Assembly (NCBI GenBank): GCA_945952105.1
Contig: CAMFGZ010000001.1
Span: 186,001-250,000 of the forward strand
Direction: 5' to 3'
Origin: an uncultured Rhodospirillaceae bacterium
GTDB lineage: Bacteria; Pseudomonadota; Alphaproteobacteria; Reyranellales; Reyranellaceae
Length of the DNA stretch: 64,000 bases
The notes under the pieces were generated by a model, which saw only the letters and a list, made by a program, of their open reading frames with translations, did not search any database and was not told the DNA's origin. Of the stretch, positions 1-7,842 are shown piece by piece. The position numbers and the translations under genes were made by a program. Each line of letters opens with the position of its first letter. The stretch's first letter is position 1.

Positions 1-155
1 GCTGGCCGTGGGTGATGCACCGCACGATGAAGCTGATCGCGGGCCAGCTCTGGATCTACGGTGCACCGACGGGGAGTGAGATCCGCCAGCCCACCGACCT
101 CGGCCCGACCTATGGCGAGGGCCTGCTCGACCTGTTCGACGTGAGCGGGGTCTGA
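1..155 (+). CDS. C-terminal end of a DUF898 (YjgN-like) membrane protein, partial
   Basis: The reading frame is open from base 3 and ends at the TGA at 153-155, so only about 50 C-terminal residues are seen. They end in GEGLLDLFDVSGV, which resembles the conserved end of DUF898/YjgN proteins (a GEGL.D..D pattern). The next gene, an M48 protease, starts 2 bases after the stop codon, and DUF898-M48 pairs are frequent in Proteobacteria, which supports the call. The function of DUF898 proteins is not established. Family assignment rests on a short tail and could be wrong. Confidence 0.5.
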   Translation, partial: WPWVMHRTMKLIAGQLWIYGAPTGSEIRQPTDLGPTYGEGLLDLFDVSGV

Positions 156-157
156 CC

Positions 158-1216
158 ATGGCGGCCCGCTACTACGACGGCGAGACCGCCGAGGTCCAGG
201 AGGTGATGCTTCGCGTCACCGCCAACGAGCTGGTGATCTACCGGCCGTCGGATTCCGGAATCGTCGCGCGCTGGCCGGTCGCGGAGATTTACGTGCTGGG
301 CGATTCGCACCACGAGGCCGTGCCGCCCGTGACGGTGCGCGGCAGCGAGGCGCGGCTGGCGGTCGAGGATCCGGCGTGGCGCAAACAGCTCGCCTCGTTG
401 GTGCCGGCGCTGAAGCCGCTGGCGCTCGAGCCCGTCAGGATCGCGCCGCGGCTCGGCGCCTATTCGCTGGCGATCGTCGCGCTGATTGGCCTGTTCTGGA
501 GCGGAGTGGAATACGGTAGCGGCTACGCCGCGCCGCTCCTGCCCTATTCGTGGCAGGTGAAGCTCGGTGAGACGGTGCTCGACCAGCTCATCGCCGCCGA
601 GGAAGAGTGCACGGGCAAGGCCGGTCTCGCCGCCATCAATCGCCTCGCCAACGATCTCGCGAAGGAGGCGGGCTACCCGCACGAAGTCACGGTGCATGTC
701 GTAAAGGGCGGACCGGTCAATGCCTTCACCCTGCCGGGCTCGATCCTGGTCTTCTATTCCGACCTGATCGACGAGGCGACCAGCACGCAGGTCGCGGGAG
801 TGCTCGCCCACGAGATCGGTCATGTCGTGCATTATCATCCGACCAAGGGCCTCGTGCGCGCCTACGGTTTCGATCTCCTGATCAAGCTTTTGACGGGCGG
901 CTATTCCGACGTTCTCACCACTTTCGGCACCGGGGGCACCGCGCTGCTGGCCCTGCGCAACGGCCGCGGCTTCGAGCGCGAGGCCGATGAAACTGGCGTC
1001 CGCCTTCTGGAGAAGAACGGGCTGCGCGCCGACGGCGTGTCGACCTTCTTCGAGCAGATGCTGAAGAAGAAGCCTGAAGACGCCGCCGCCGAAACCGGCA
1101 TCTGGTCGAGCCACCCGCCGACGCAGGAACGCATCGCCGCCACAAAGCGCCCGCCGACGGGCAAGCTGCCGTTCACGACCGCGGAATGGCAGGCGCTGAA
1201 GAATATCTGCAAGTAG
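158..1216 (+). CDS. M48 family metallopeptidase, membrane-anchored
   Basis: This 352-residue protein is a zinc metalloprotease. The HEIGH motif (H218, E219, H222) supplies two zinc ligands and the catalytic Glu; E273 in the EREAD segment is the likely third ligand. Residues 1-75 form a small N-terminal domain often found ahead of M48 domains in these proteins, and a single hydrophobic segment near residues 101-128 should anchor it in the membrane with the protease domain on the far side. The start codon lies 2 bases after the preceding DUF898-like gene, so they are probably co-transcribed. By family, a role in envelope protein quality control is likely, but the substrate is unknown. Confidence 0.88.
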   Translation: MAARYYDGETAEVQEVMLRVTANELVIYRPSDSGIVARWPVAEIYVLGDSHHEAVPPVTVRGSEARLAVEDPAWRKQLASLVPALKPLALEPVRIAPRLGAYSLAIVALIGLFWSGVEYGSGYAAPLLPYSWQVKLGETVLDQLIAAEEECTGKAGLAAINRLANDLAKEAGYPHEVTVHVVKGGPVNAFTLPGSILVFYSDLIDEATSTQVAGVLAHEIGHVVHYHPTKGLVRAYGFDLLIKLLTGGYSDVLTTFGTGGTALLALRNGRGFEREADETGVRLLEKNGLRADGVSTFFEQMLKKKPEDAAAETGIWSSHPPTQERIAATKRPPTGKLPFTTAEWQALKNICK

Positions 1217-1224
1217 ATCGAGGA

Positions 1225-1764
1225 TCAGGCGATTCGCGTCACCCTGATCTCGACCTCGCGCTCGACGTAGGTCCATTCCAGGCTCGCGCGCAGTTCGGCC
1301 AGGAGATCCTCGAATGCCACCGAATGCTCAGGCGCAAACTCGAACCAGGTGACGAAGTCGAACGGTTCGCCGAGGTCGCGCGCATGATGCAGGCGGCGCG
1401 CGACGGCGGGCAGGTACTTCATCGACAGCGCGATGTGGCGCGAGCGATCCTCGAACACGGCGCGGCGCTCGTCCTGCGCCATCGACCACCATGCTTCCGA
1501 CTTGCGGAGCGGGATCAGCGCCGCGCAGGTGGCCTCGGGCCGGCCCAATCCCGCCTGTACCCCGCCCAGCATCTTCAACTCGGCCGCCGTCGAATAGCGC
1601 GGATTACTGACCACGCCGCGCAGGCGCCAACTCGCCCCGGGCAGGTCGGTCATCGCGAGATGCGTGGCGGCGGGAAGCCCGGGGCCCGCGAGCGTCGAGA
1701 GGCGTTCGATGCGCCAGGGGCCGGCGGACCCGGCAGAAAAGGTCACGGTGAATGGCGGCGGCAT
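1225..1764 (-). CDS. Chlorite dismutase family protein
   Basis: The 179-residue product resembles the chlorite dismutase/coproheme decarboxylase structural family: a WWSMAQDER segment, then an HHARDLG segment where the proximal heme histidine of the family would lie, followed by FDFVTWFEFAPE and a final LRASLEWTYVERE strand-helix pattern. At this length it matches the shorter Cld-like clade rather than classical coproheme decarboxylases. Whether it binds heme or degrades chlorite is not clear from sequence alone. It is transcribed away from the ATP-grasp gene on the other side (start codons 48 bases apart), so the two share a promoter region. Confidence 0.75.
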   Translation of the reverse strand: MPPPFTVTFSAGSAGPWRIERLSTLAGPGLPAATHLAMTDLPGASWRLRGVVSNPRYSTAAELKMLGGVQAGLGRPEATCAALIPLRKSEAWWSMAQDERRAVFEDRSRHIALSMKYLPAVARRLHHARDLGEPFDFVTWFEFAPEHSVAFEDLLAELRASLEWTYVEREVEIRVTRIA

Positions 1765-1812
1765 GGTCGCTCAGAAGCAAGACGCGCGCCGGAGCTTTGG
1801 CTATGTAGCGGC

Positions 1813-2667
1813 ATGCGTCCGCACATCGTTCTCGCTACCTCCGCCGACGACCCCGAAATCACTCCCTCCGATCGTCTCTATGCCGATGCACTGGAGCGGC
1901 GTGGCTGTCGCGTGACGGGGGCGCCGTGGGACGGACCGCGCGCTGCTTTCGAAGGCGCCGACGCCGTCGTCTTGCGCTCGACCTGGGGTTACTACCGGGC
2001 GCTCGATGCATTCCGCGACTGGACGGAGGCGATGGCGGCCGCGACGCGACTGTTCAATCCCATCGAGCTGGTGCGCTGGAACCTGCGGAAGGACTACGTG
2101 GCCAAGCTCGATGCCGCGGGTGTGCGCGTGCCGCGCAGTTTCGTGGTGGCCTGCGACGCGGCGGCGGTCGGGCGCGTCTTCGACGAAACCGGCTGGGAGC
2201 GTGCCGTGGTGAAGCCCGCCAGCGGTGCTTCGGGACATTCGGTCGAGCTCCTGCTGCGCTGCACGGTCGCGGAGCAGATCGCGGCGCTTGCCGACGAAGC
2301 GCGTGCGTCGGGAGTGGTCGTGCAGGAATTCCTGCCCGAGATCGCCGAAGGCGAGTTGTCGCTCGCCTATTTCGACGGCGTGTTCAGTCACGCGCTCCGC
2401 AAGCGTCCGCCTCCAGGCGAGTTCCGCTCCAACTCCCGCTTCAATCCGACCCGCACCGCCGAAATGCCGTCGCCGCAGGTGACGGCTCAAGGCGCCGACT
2501 GTCTCGCGACGCTGCCCGCGATGCCGCTCTATGCCCGCGTCGATGGCGTGGTACGCGACGGGACGCTGGTCGTCATCGAGGTCGAGGTGCTCGAACCGGC
2601 GCTGTTCATGGACTTCGAGCCGTCGGCGGCCGAGCGGTTTGCCGAGGCGACGTTGCGACGGCTCTAG
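1813..2667 (+). CDS. ATP-grasp domain protein (RimK/DcsG-like ligase)
   Basis: This 284-residue protein has an ATP-grasp fold: an N-terminal substrate-side domain with the RSTWGYY motif, then LVRWNLRKDYV, VKPASGASGHSV (nucleotide-binding lysine and glycine-rich loop), and a C-terminal metal-binding strand VVIEVEVLEPALFMDF. This layout matches the glutathione-synthetase-like/D-cycloserine-ligase-like group that couples ATP hydrolysis to carboxylate-amine ligation. I chose the ATG at 1813 because the conserved domain begins there; an upstream in-frame extension overlaps the divergent gene and looks non-coding. The substrate is unknown. Confidence 0.78.
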   Translation: MRPHIVLATSADDPEITPSDRLYADALERRGCRVTGAPWDGPRAAFEGADAVVLRSTWGYYRALDAFRDWTEAMAAATRLFNPIELVRWNLRKDYVAKLDAAGVRVPRSFVVACDAAAVGRVFDETGWERAVVKPASGASGHSVELLLRCTVAEQIAALADEARASGVVVQEFLPEIAEGELSLAYFDGVFSHALRKRPPPGEFRSNSRFNPTRTAEMPSPQVTAQGADCLATLPAMPLYARVDGVVRDGTLVVIEVEVLEPALFMDFEPSAAERFAEATLRRL

Positions 2668-2829
2668 ATCCGGTCTCGCGCCTGACTGTTCGCCATTGCG
2701 ACGCCGCCGCGTCGAGACGACGCGGAACCACATTGCTGCCAACTTTCCGACCAAGTCTTCCGGCGGCCGGCAAGATGCTGTCTCCGGCTCCCGCTTCCCT
2801 TTCACCCTGTCCCCGAGGACCTCCCAGGA

Positions 2830-4275
2830 ATGCCGGATCCACAGGCTGTCGTCGCTCAATCCACCTTCGAGAAGCTTCGCCCGGTCGCTGCGGCGGGGCG
2901 GCAGTGGAGAAAAGTCGGGATGTGCTTCGGCAGTCTGGCCGTGGTGGCGACAGTGAGCCTGATGGCCTTGCAGGAGAAGCGGGTTCCTTCGGGCGAGGCA
3001 ACCGCGCTCGATCTTGCACCCGAATCGGGAACGCCACCGCCGGCGATGGTGGAAGGCCCGGCGGCCCGCCTTGAGGCACAGGATATCGCCGCTGTCCTTC
3101 CCGAGCCGGATGCGCAGGATTCTGCGCCGCCGGATTTCGGCCGGCCTTACGTCGAGGCCGCAATCGAGCTTCGCAAGGGCGACACGGTTGCCCGCGTGCT
3201 CGACCGGCTGGGCATTTCCGATGCAGATGTGGCGGAGGTCGTGGGGGTTCTCGCCCGCCATGTCAGGCTGGACCGATTGCCGATCGGGCAGGCGCTGATC
3301 CTCAAGTTGCAGCGGTTGGAGGAGGCGGAGGCGACGCTCCTGGTTGGCCTGTCGATCCGGCCCGAGCCGCAGCGGGCCTTCACCGTCGAGCGCGGCGACG
3401 ACGGAGATTTCAGCGTCGAGGAGGAAGTCTTTGCAGTGACCCCCCATCTGCAGCGTGCCTCGGGCGCAGTCGACGGCTCGGTGATCGCCAGTGCCGAGGC
3501 GGCCGGCGTGCCGCACGGGGCGCTGGCGGAGATGCTGCGCGCTTTTTCGTGGGACGTGAACTTCCAGCACGACATCAAGGCTGGAGACCGCTTCGACGTG
3601 CTGGTCGAGCGGGGCTGGACGAGCGACGGCATGCCTGCCGATGAGGGGCGCGTGCTGTGGGCGGAGTTGACGACCGGCGGCGGCGCCGAGCGTTACAGCA
3701 TCTACCGGTTCAAGCCGCGCGACGGCGAGGAGTTCTTCTACAACGACGAGGGCGAGAGCGTGATCAAGTCGCTGCTGCGCACGCCGCTGAACATGAGCCG
3801 CATCTCCTCGCGCTTCGGATTGCGCCACCATCCGGTGCTGAGGTTCACGCGGCTGCATGCCGGCATCGACTTTGCCGCGCCGCCCGGCACGCCGATCCTT
3901 GCGGCCGGCGCGGGCCATGTGATTGAGGCCGGCGTGTTCGGCGGTTACGGCAAATGGGTCAAGATCGCCCACGAGGGCGGTCTAGCCACCGGTTACGCCC
4001 ACATGTCGCGCATTGCCGCCGGCGTGAAGCGCAGCGCGCGCGTGCGCCAGGGCCAGGTCATCGGCTACGTGGGCAGTACCGGCCTTTCGACCGGGCCGCA
4101 CCTGCATTTCGAACTGCATCGTGGCGGCCGGCCCATCGATCCTCTCAGCATGGCGCGCACCGAGCAACGTACCCGCCTCACCGGCCGGGAACTCGAGCGT
4201 TTCAGGAGAGAGATGGCCGAAACGGATCGCGCGAGAGAAGCGGCGAACGTCGATCGGGAGGACGTTTCGGAATGA
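2830..4275 (+). CDS. M23 family peptidoglycan endopeptidase
   Basis: The 481-residue protein has a short cytoplasmic N-terminus, one membrane segment near residues 28-47, a proline-rich linker, an opacity/Csd3-like middle region (residues 108-280) and a C-terminal LytM/M23 domain. Zinc and catalytic residues are present: H343xxxD347, H391 in the YAHMS segment, and H424/H426 in GPHLHFE. It should cleave peptide cross-links in peptidoglycan in the periplasm. Its stop codon overlaps the start of the next gene (ATGA), so the two are translationally coupled. Confidence 0.9.
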   Translation: MPDPQAVVAQSTFEKLRPVAAAGRQWRKVGMCFGSLAVVATVSLMALQEKRVPSGEATALDLAPESGTPPPAMVEGPAARLEAQDIAAVLPEPDAQDSAPPDFGRPYVEAAIELRKGDTVARVLDRLGISDADVAEVVGVLARHVRLDRLPIGQALILKLQRLEEAEATLLVGLSIRPEPQRAFTVERGDDGDFSVEEEVFAVTPHLQRASGAVDGSVIASAEAAGVPHGALAEMLRAFSWDVNFQHDIKAGDRFDVLVERGWTSDGMPADEGRVLWAELTTGGGAERYSIYRFKPRDGEEFFYNDEGESVIKSLLRTPLNMSRISSRFGLRHHPVLRFTRLHAGIDFAAPPGTPILAAGAGHVIEAGVFGGYGKWVKIAHEGGLATGYAHMSRIAAGVKRSARVRQGQVIGYVGSTGLSTGPHLHFELHRGGRPIDPLSMARTEQRTRLTGRELERFRREMAETDRAREAANVDREDVSE

Positions 4276-4772
4276 CCGGGCATGCGCGCCATCGCCTTGC
4301 GGGCGGTCTCGGCGCGTTGTGCATGGTGCTGCTGGCGGCGCAGGCCGGGGCTCGCGAATGCGAGCGCGGCATGCTCGATGGCGGAGAGGGCGGCATGAAT
4401 GTCCTCGTCTACGAACTCTGCGACGAGCGCCTGAGCTTCGGCTTCGAGAGCAGCGACGTGATCGAGGAGATTTCCTGTCGTCCGTCCGGCGGCATCCGGC
4501 TGTGGATGTCCGTCCATCACGAAAGATGCGACACCTTGCCGGCCGCTCACACTGAGCAGGTCTACGATCTTCTGGAACCGCTGAGGGGCGTTGGCCGCAT
4601 GACGGCGGCGCCGGTCGCGAAGCGGCTGCGATGCGGCGACGGCACGACACACCAGGCGACCATCGTCGTGACCGACGCGAGCGACGCCCTGCTCGAAACC
4701 CGCACCGGTGACACCAAATACGAGCGCCTGACCCGGCGGTTCATCTCGCAGTGTGCCGGACCGGGCGTCTAG
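4272..4772 (+). CDS. Small secreted protein of unknown function
   Basis: A 166-residue protein with an N-terminal signal peptide (hydrophobic stretch after MTGHARHR, ending near AQAGA) and an even number of scattered cysteines in the mature part, which suggests disulfide bonds in the periplasm. The ATG overlaps the stop codon of the M23 peptidase gene, so the two are likely made together and may act together on the cell wall. I do not recognise a domain. Confidence 0.65.
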   Translation: MTGHARHRLAGGLGALCMVLLAAQAGARECERGMLDGGEGGMNVLVYELCDERLSFGFESSDVIEEISCRPSGGIRLWMSVHHERCDTLPAAHTEQVYDLLEPLRGVGRMTAAPVAKRLRCGDGTTHQATIVVTDASDALLETRTGDTKYERLTRRFISQCAGPGV

Positions 4773-4807
4773 GGTCTTTCGGGATACGATCGAAGCCGCA
4801 ACACCGC

Positions 4808-4915
4808 CCTCATGCTGGGACGAGTTCCGCAGGAACGTCTCCCGAAGCATGGCCGCGAGCGCCATGATTGTTTCCCATCCTTCGAGACGGCCCTGCGAGG
4901 CTCTTCAGGATGAAG
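4808..4915. repeat. Intergenic palindromic repeat, family R1 (two modules)
   Basis: The 184-base gap between the secreted protein and the ABC-F gene holds two modules: one framed by CCTCATGCTGGGA and CCCGAAGCATGG (4808-4852), the other by CCATCCTTCGAGACGG and CTCTTCAGGATGAAG (4875-4914). The same modules appear in the opposite order at 18813-18936 and singly at 49861-49904. They can fold as hairpins and lie here between convergent genes. Confidence 0.7.
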
Positions 4916-4956
4916 TGATGCACGCTACTTTCAGACGGAGGGCCCTGAGACAGCGT

Positions 4957-6549
4957 TCAGCCCCTCGCAGGTAAATCGATGCGCCTCGTGATTCCGATGG
5001 CCGCCAGGAATGCCTCGTCGTGGCTGACCACCAGCAGCGCGCCGTCGTAGGCGCGCAGGCCCGCTTCCACGGCCTCGATCGCGTCGAGGTCCAGATGGTT
5101 GGTGGGCTCATCGAGGATCAGGAGCTCGGGTGGTCTAGGGCCGCCCAGAACGCAGGCCAGACCGGCGCGCAGCATCTGGCCGCCGCTCAGCGTTCCGACC
5201 GTCTGCAAGGCGGCATCGGCACGGAACATGAAACGGGCCAGTGCGGCGCGGCAGGCATTCTCTTCGGTCCCGGGATTGAGCTTCAGGAAATTGTCGCGGA
5301 TCGACCGTGCAGGGTCGAGCAGGCTCGCCTGCTGATCGAGCCGCGCGAACGCGTTCGTCCTGCGTATGTCGCCCGAGCGGGGCGGCAGTTCGCCGGTGAT
5401 CAGCGACAGCAGCGTCGTCTTGCCCGAGCCGTTGGGGCCGGTCAGGGCGACACGCTCCGGCCCCGTGATCGCGAAGGTGAGGCGATCGATCACGGCGCCG
5501 CCCGCTCCGTAGCCCGCGCTCACGCTTTCTACACGCAGCACGTTCCTGCCCAGCGGCAGGCCGGTTGACGGCAGGGCGACGGAGAGGGGCTGCAGCACCT
5601 CGATGCGCTGGCGTGCCGCGGCCTCATCCTGGAGGGCCCGGGCGCGGCGCCGCTCCGCCATGTGCGCCTGGTCGCCGGACGTGTTCTCGGCGCGGCTCTG
5701 GCGGGCGCCTGCGAGGATGCGGGGCATGTCGCCCTTCGCACGCTTGCGCTGGCCGGCGCCGTCCTTGCGCGCCTTGCGCTCCGCGGTGGCCTGCGCGGCC
5801 CGCGCGACGTCGGCGATGCGCTTCTCGGCATCCGCCAGGTCGTGGTGCGCGGCAGCGAGGTCCAGCGCCTTGCGTTCGCGGTAGTGGCTCCAGTTGCCGC
5901 CATAGCGGGTCGCGCCGAGCGAGGTGAGTTCGACGATGGCGTCCATCGTCTCCAGCAATTCGCGGTCGTGGCTGACGACGATTGCGCCCGAGCGCCATGT
6001 TTCGAGCAAGTCGATGACGGCGGCGCGGCCCTCGCGATCGAGATTGTTGGTCGGCTCGTCGAGCAGGATGAAGTCGGGCTCGGCCAGAACGAGGCCCGCG
6101 AGGGCCGCGCGCGTACGCTGGCCGCCCGACAGTGCCGAAAGAGGCGTCTCCGTCGTCGCATCCAGACCGACGCGATGAAGCGCAGCCTCGATACGTGCCT
6201 CGAGTGTCCAGTCGGCCGAGCCCAGTTCCTCGGCGGTGGCCTGGCCTTCATCGGCGCGTCGCAACAACGCGAGGGCGCCGGCGACGCCCATCACGTCCGC
6301 AAGCGTGTCCCGGAGCGAAACCTGAACCGTCTGGCGCAGGACTCCCAGCGTTCCCCGGACCGACACGGTTCCCGAGCGGGGAGATTGCGTGCCGGCGACG
6401 AGCTTCAGCAGCGTGGTCTTTCCCACGCCGTTGCGGCCGACGACCCCCGTGCGGCCCCCGTCGAAACTCAGATCGATGTCGGAGAAGAGTGGACGGCCGT
6501 CAGGCGTGGAGGCGGTGAGGCCGGAAAGCGTGATCGAAGGCATGGACAT
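4957..6549 (-). CDS. ABC-F family ATPase
   Basis: The 530-residue soluble protein has two ATP-binding cassettes and no membrane segments. The first has Walker A GRNGVGKTT (residues 38-46), signature LSGGQRTR and Walker B LLDEPTNNLD; the second has Walker A GPNGSGKTT (371-379), signature LSGGQMLR and LILDEPTNHLD. A charged linker rich in Lys, Arg and Ala joins them. ABC-F proteins act on ribosomes as translation factors or antibiotic protection factors; which role applies here cannot be told. I place the start at the ATG at 6549, preceded by AGGGA five bases upstream; a second in-frame ATG lies six bases further on. Confidence 0.88.
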   Translation of the reverse strand: MSMPSITLSGLTASTPDGRPLFSDIDLSFDGGRTGVVGRNGVGKTTLLKLVAGTQSPRSGTVSVRGTLGVLRQTVQVSLRDTLADVMGVAGALALLRRADEGQATAEELGSADWTLEARIEAALHRVGLDATTETPLSALSGGQRTRAALAGLVLAEPDFILLDEPTNNLDREGRAAVIDLLETWRSGAIVVSHDRELLETMDAIVELTSLGATRYGGNWSHYRERKALDLAAAHHDLADAEKRIADVARAAQATAERKARKDGAGQRKRAKGDMPRILAGARQSRAENTSGDQAHMAERRRARALQDEAAARQRIEVLQPLSVALPSTGLPLGRNVLRVESVSAGYGAGGAVIDRLTFAITGPERVALTGPNGSGKTTLLSLITGELPPRSGDIRRTNAFARLDQQASLLDPARSIRDNFLKLNPGTEENACRAALARFMFRADAALQTVGTLSGGQMLRAGLACVLGGPRPPELLILDEPTNHLDLDAIEAVEAGLRAYDGALLVVSHDEAFLAAIGITRRIDLPARG

Positions 6550-6680
6550 GGATTTCCCTGAGGGCAAGGCAGCTCGGCGTTGCGGTCAGGTGGAAATCCA
6601 TTTCGGTGCGCATCCAATCCAGTTGGCGACGGCGAATAGATAATGTCCGCCATCGCCGGGATCAAGCCGGGGAGGGCGTT

Positions 6681-7799
6681 TCAGCCCGTCAGGCGCTGGC
6701 CGCCGATCCGATGGTCTTTCAGGATCTCCGGTCGGAAGGCGACGCCGTGGCCTGGCCGTTCCGGTGGCGACATGGTGCCGTCCTTCGCCGGCAGCACCGG
6801 CTCGATCCAGAGATCGTCGTTCCAGTCCATGTATTCGAGGTAGCTGGCGTTGGGGATCGAGGCCAGCACGTGGACCATCTGCTCGTGGAACAGGTGCGGG
6901 GCGATGCGGATGCCGTGCGGTTCGGCCATCGAGGCGATCTTGCGCAGTTCCGAATAGCCGCCGCGCATCGGGTCGGGCTGCAGGATCGGCGTGCCAGGAT
7001 GCTCGAAGAACGGACGCAGGTCGTTCCTCATGAAATGGCTCTCACCGCCGACCACGCGCGTCTTCAGGGCCGCGGCGATGCGGCGGTAGCCCGCGAAGTC
7101 CTCGGCGACGACTGGCTCCTCGAGCCAGTAGGGATCGAACTCGTCGATGCGATGGCCCGCCTGAATGGCGGTGTCGGCGTCCCAGCCCATGTTCACGTCG
7201 ATCATGATCTCGATGCCGTCGCCCATTTCCTCGCGCATCGCCTTCACGTTCTGGACGTCCTCGCGCCACGGCCGGATGTGCGCCACCTGCATCTTGATGG
7301 CCTTGAGGCCCTGGGCGGTGAATTCCTTCGCGCGCCTGATCATCCCGTCGCGGCCGAGACCGCGGAAACAGCCCGAGCCATAGGCGGGGACCGCGGTGCG
7401 CGCCGCGCCCCACAGGCGGAACAGCGGCAGGCTGGCGCGCTTGCCCACGATGTCCCAGAGCGCCATGTCGACGGCGCTCTGCGCGAACAGGGTGACGCCC
7501 ATGCGGCCCAGCCAGAAGTTGTTCTTGTAGAGCGTCTGCCAGATGCCCTCGATCTCCGTCGCGTCGCGGCCGATCACATAAGGTGCAATCAGTTCCTTCA
7601 TGCAGGCGTCGAGCGTGTGCAGGCCGCCGTGCAGCGGCATCAGGTAGCTCATGCCTACGAGCCCGCCCTGAGTCTCGATCTCCAGCACGAAGATCTCGCG
7701 CGGCCCCGGCGCCAGGATCCCCGCCGCCGGCGGCGAGGACCGCCACGGCACCTGCAGGAGCGTGGTGCGAAGCTCGACGATGGTGGTCGGAGTGGTCAT
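6681..7799 (-). CDS. Mandelate racemase/muconate lactonizing enzyme family protein (enolase superfamily)
   Basis: The 372-residue product has the N-terminal capping domain and C-terminal barrel of the enolase superfamily. Visible active-site residues are K169 at the end of strand 2, metal ligands D201 (MIDVN), E227/E228 (WLEEPV) and E253 (GGES), then D276 (QPDP) and H302 (IAPH), the Asp-His pair of the mandelate racemase subgroup. The position two residues after K169 is Gln rather than Lys or Arg. Such enzymes abstract a proton alpha to a carboxylate, often as sugar-acid dehydratases. It is divergent from citramalate synthase, 43 bases between starts. Substrate unknown. Confidence 0.85.
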   Translation of the reverse strand: MTTPTTIVELRTTLLQVPWRSSPPAAGILAPGPREIFVLEIETQGGLVGMSYLMPLHGGLHTLDACMKELIAPYVIGRDATEIEGIWQTLYKNNFWLGRMGVTLFAQSAVDMALWDIVGKRASLPLFRLWGAARTAVPAYGSGCFRGLGRDGMIRRAKEFTAQGLKAIKMQVAHIRPWREDVQNVKAMREEMGDGIEIMIDVNMGWDADTAIQAGHRIDEFDPYWLEEPVVAEDFAGYRRIAAALKTRVVGGESHFMRNDLRPFFEHPGTPILQPDPMRGGYSELRKIASMAEPHGIRIAPHLFHEQMVHVLASIPNASYLEYMDWNDDLWIEPVLPAKDGTMSPPERPGHGVAFRPEILKDHRIGGQRLTG

Positions 7800-7842
7800 A
7801 AGCGTATCTCCCGAGGTTTCCCGACACTATGATGCGCGCGCC

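Noticed and set aside
1186..1812. N-terminal extension of the ATP-grasp protein
   Set aside because: The extension overlaps the chlorite-dismutase-family gene on the other strand and adds no conserved sequence; the fold begins at the ATG at 1813.
1801..3972. A 723-residue open frame on the minus strand
   Set aside because: It lies opposite the ATP-grasp and M23 genes, both with clear catalytic motifs, and its own sequence has low-complexity Arg/His-rich stretches.
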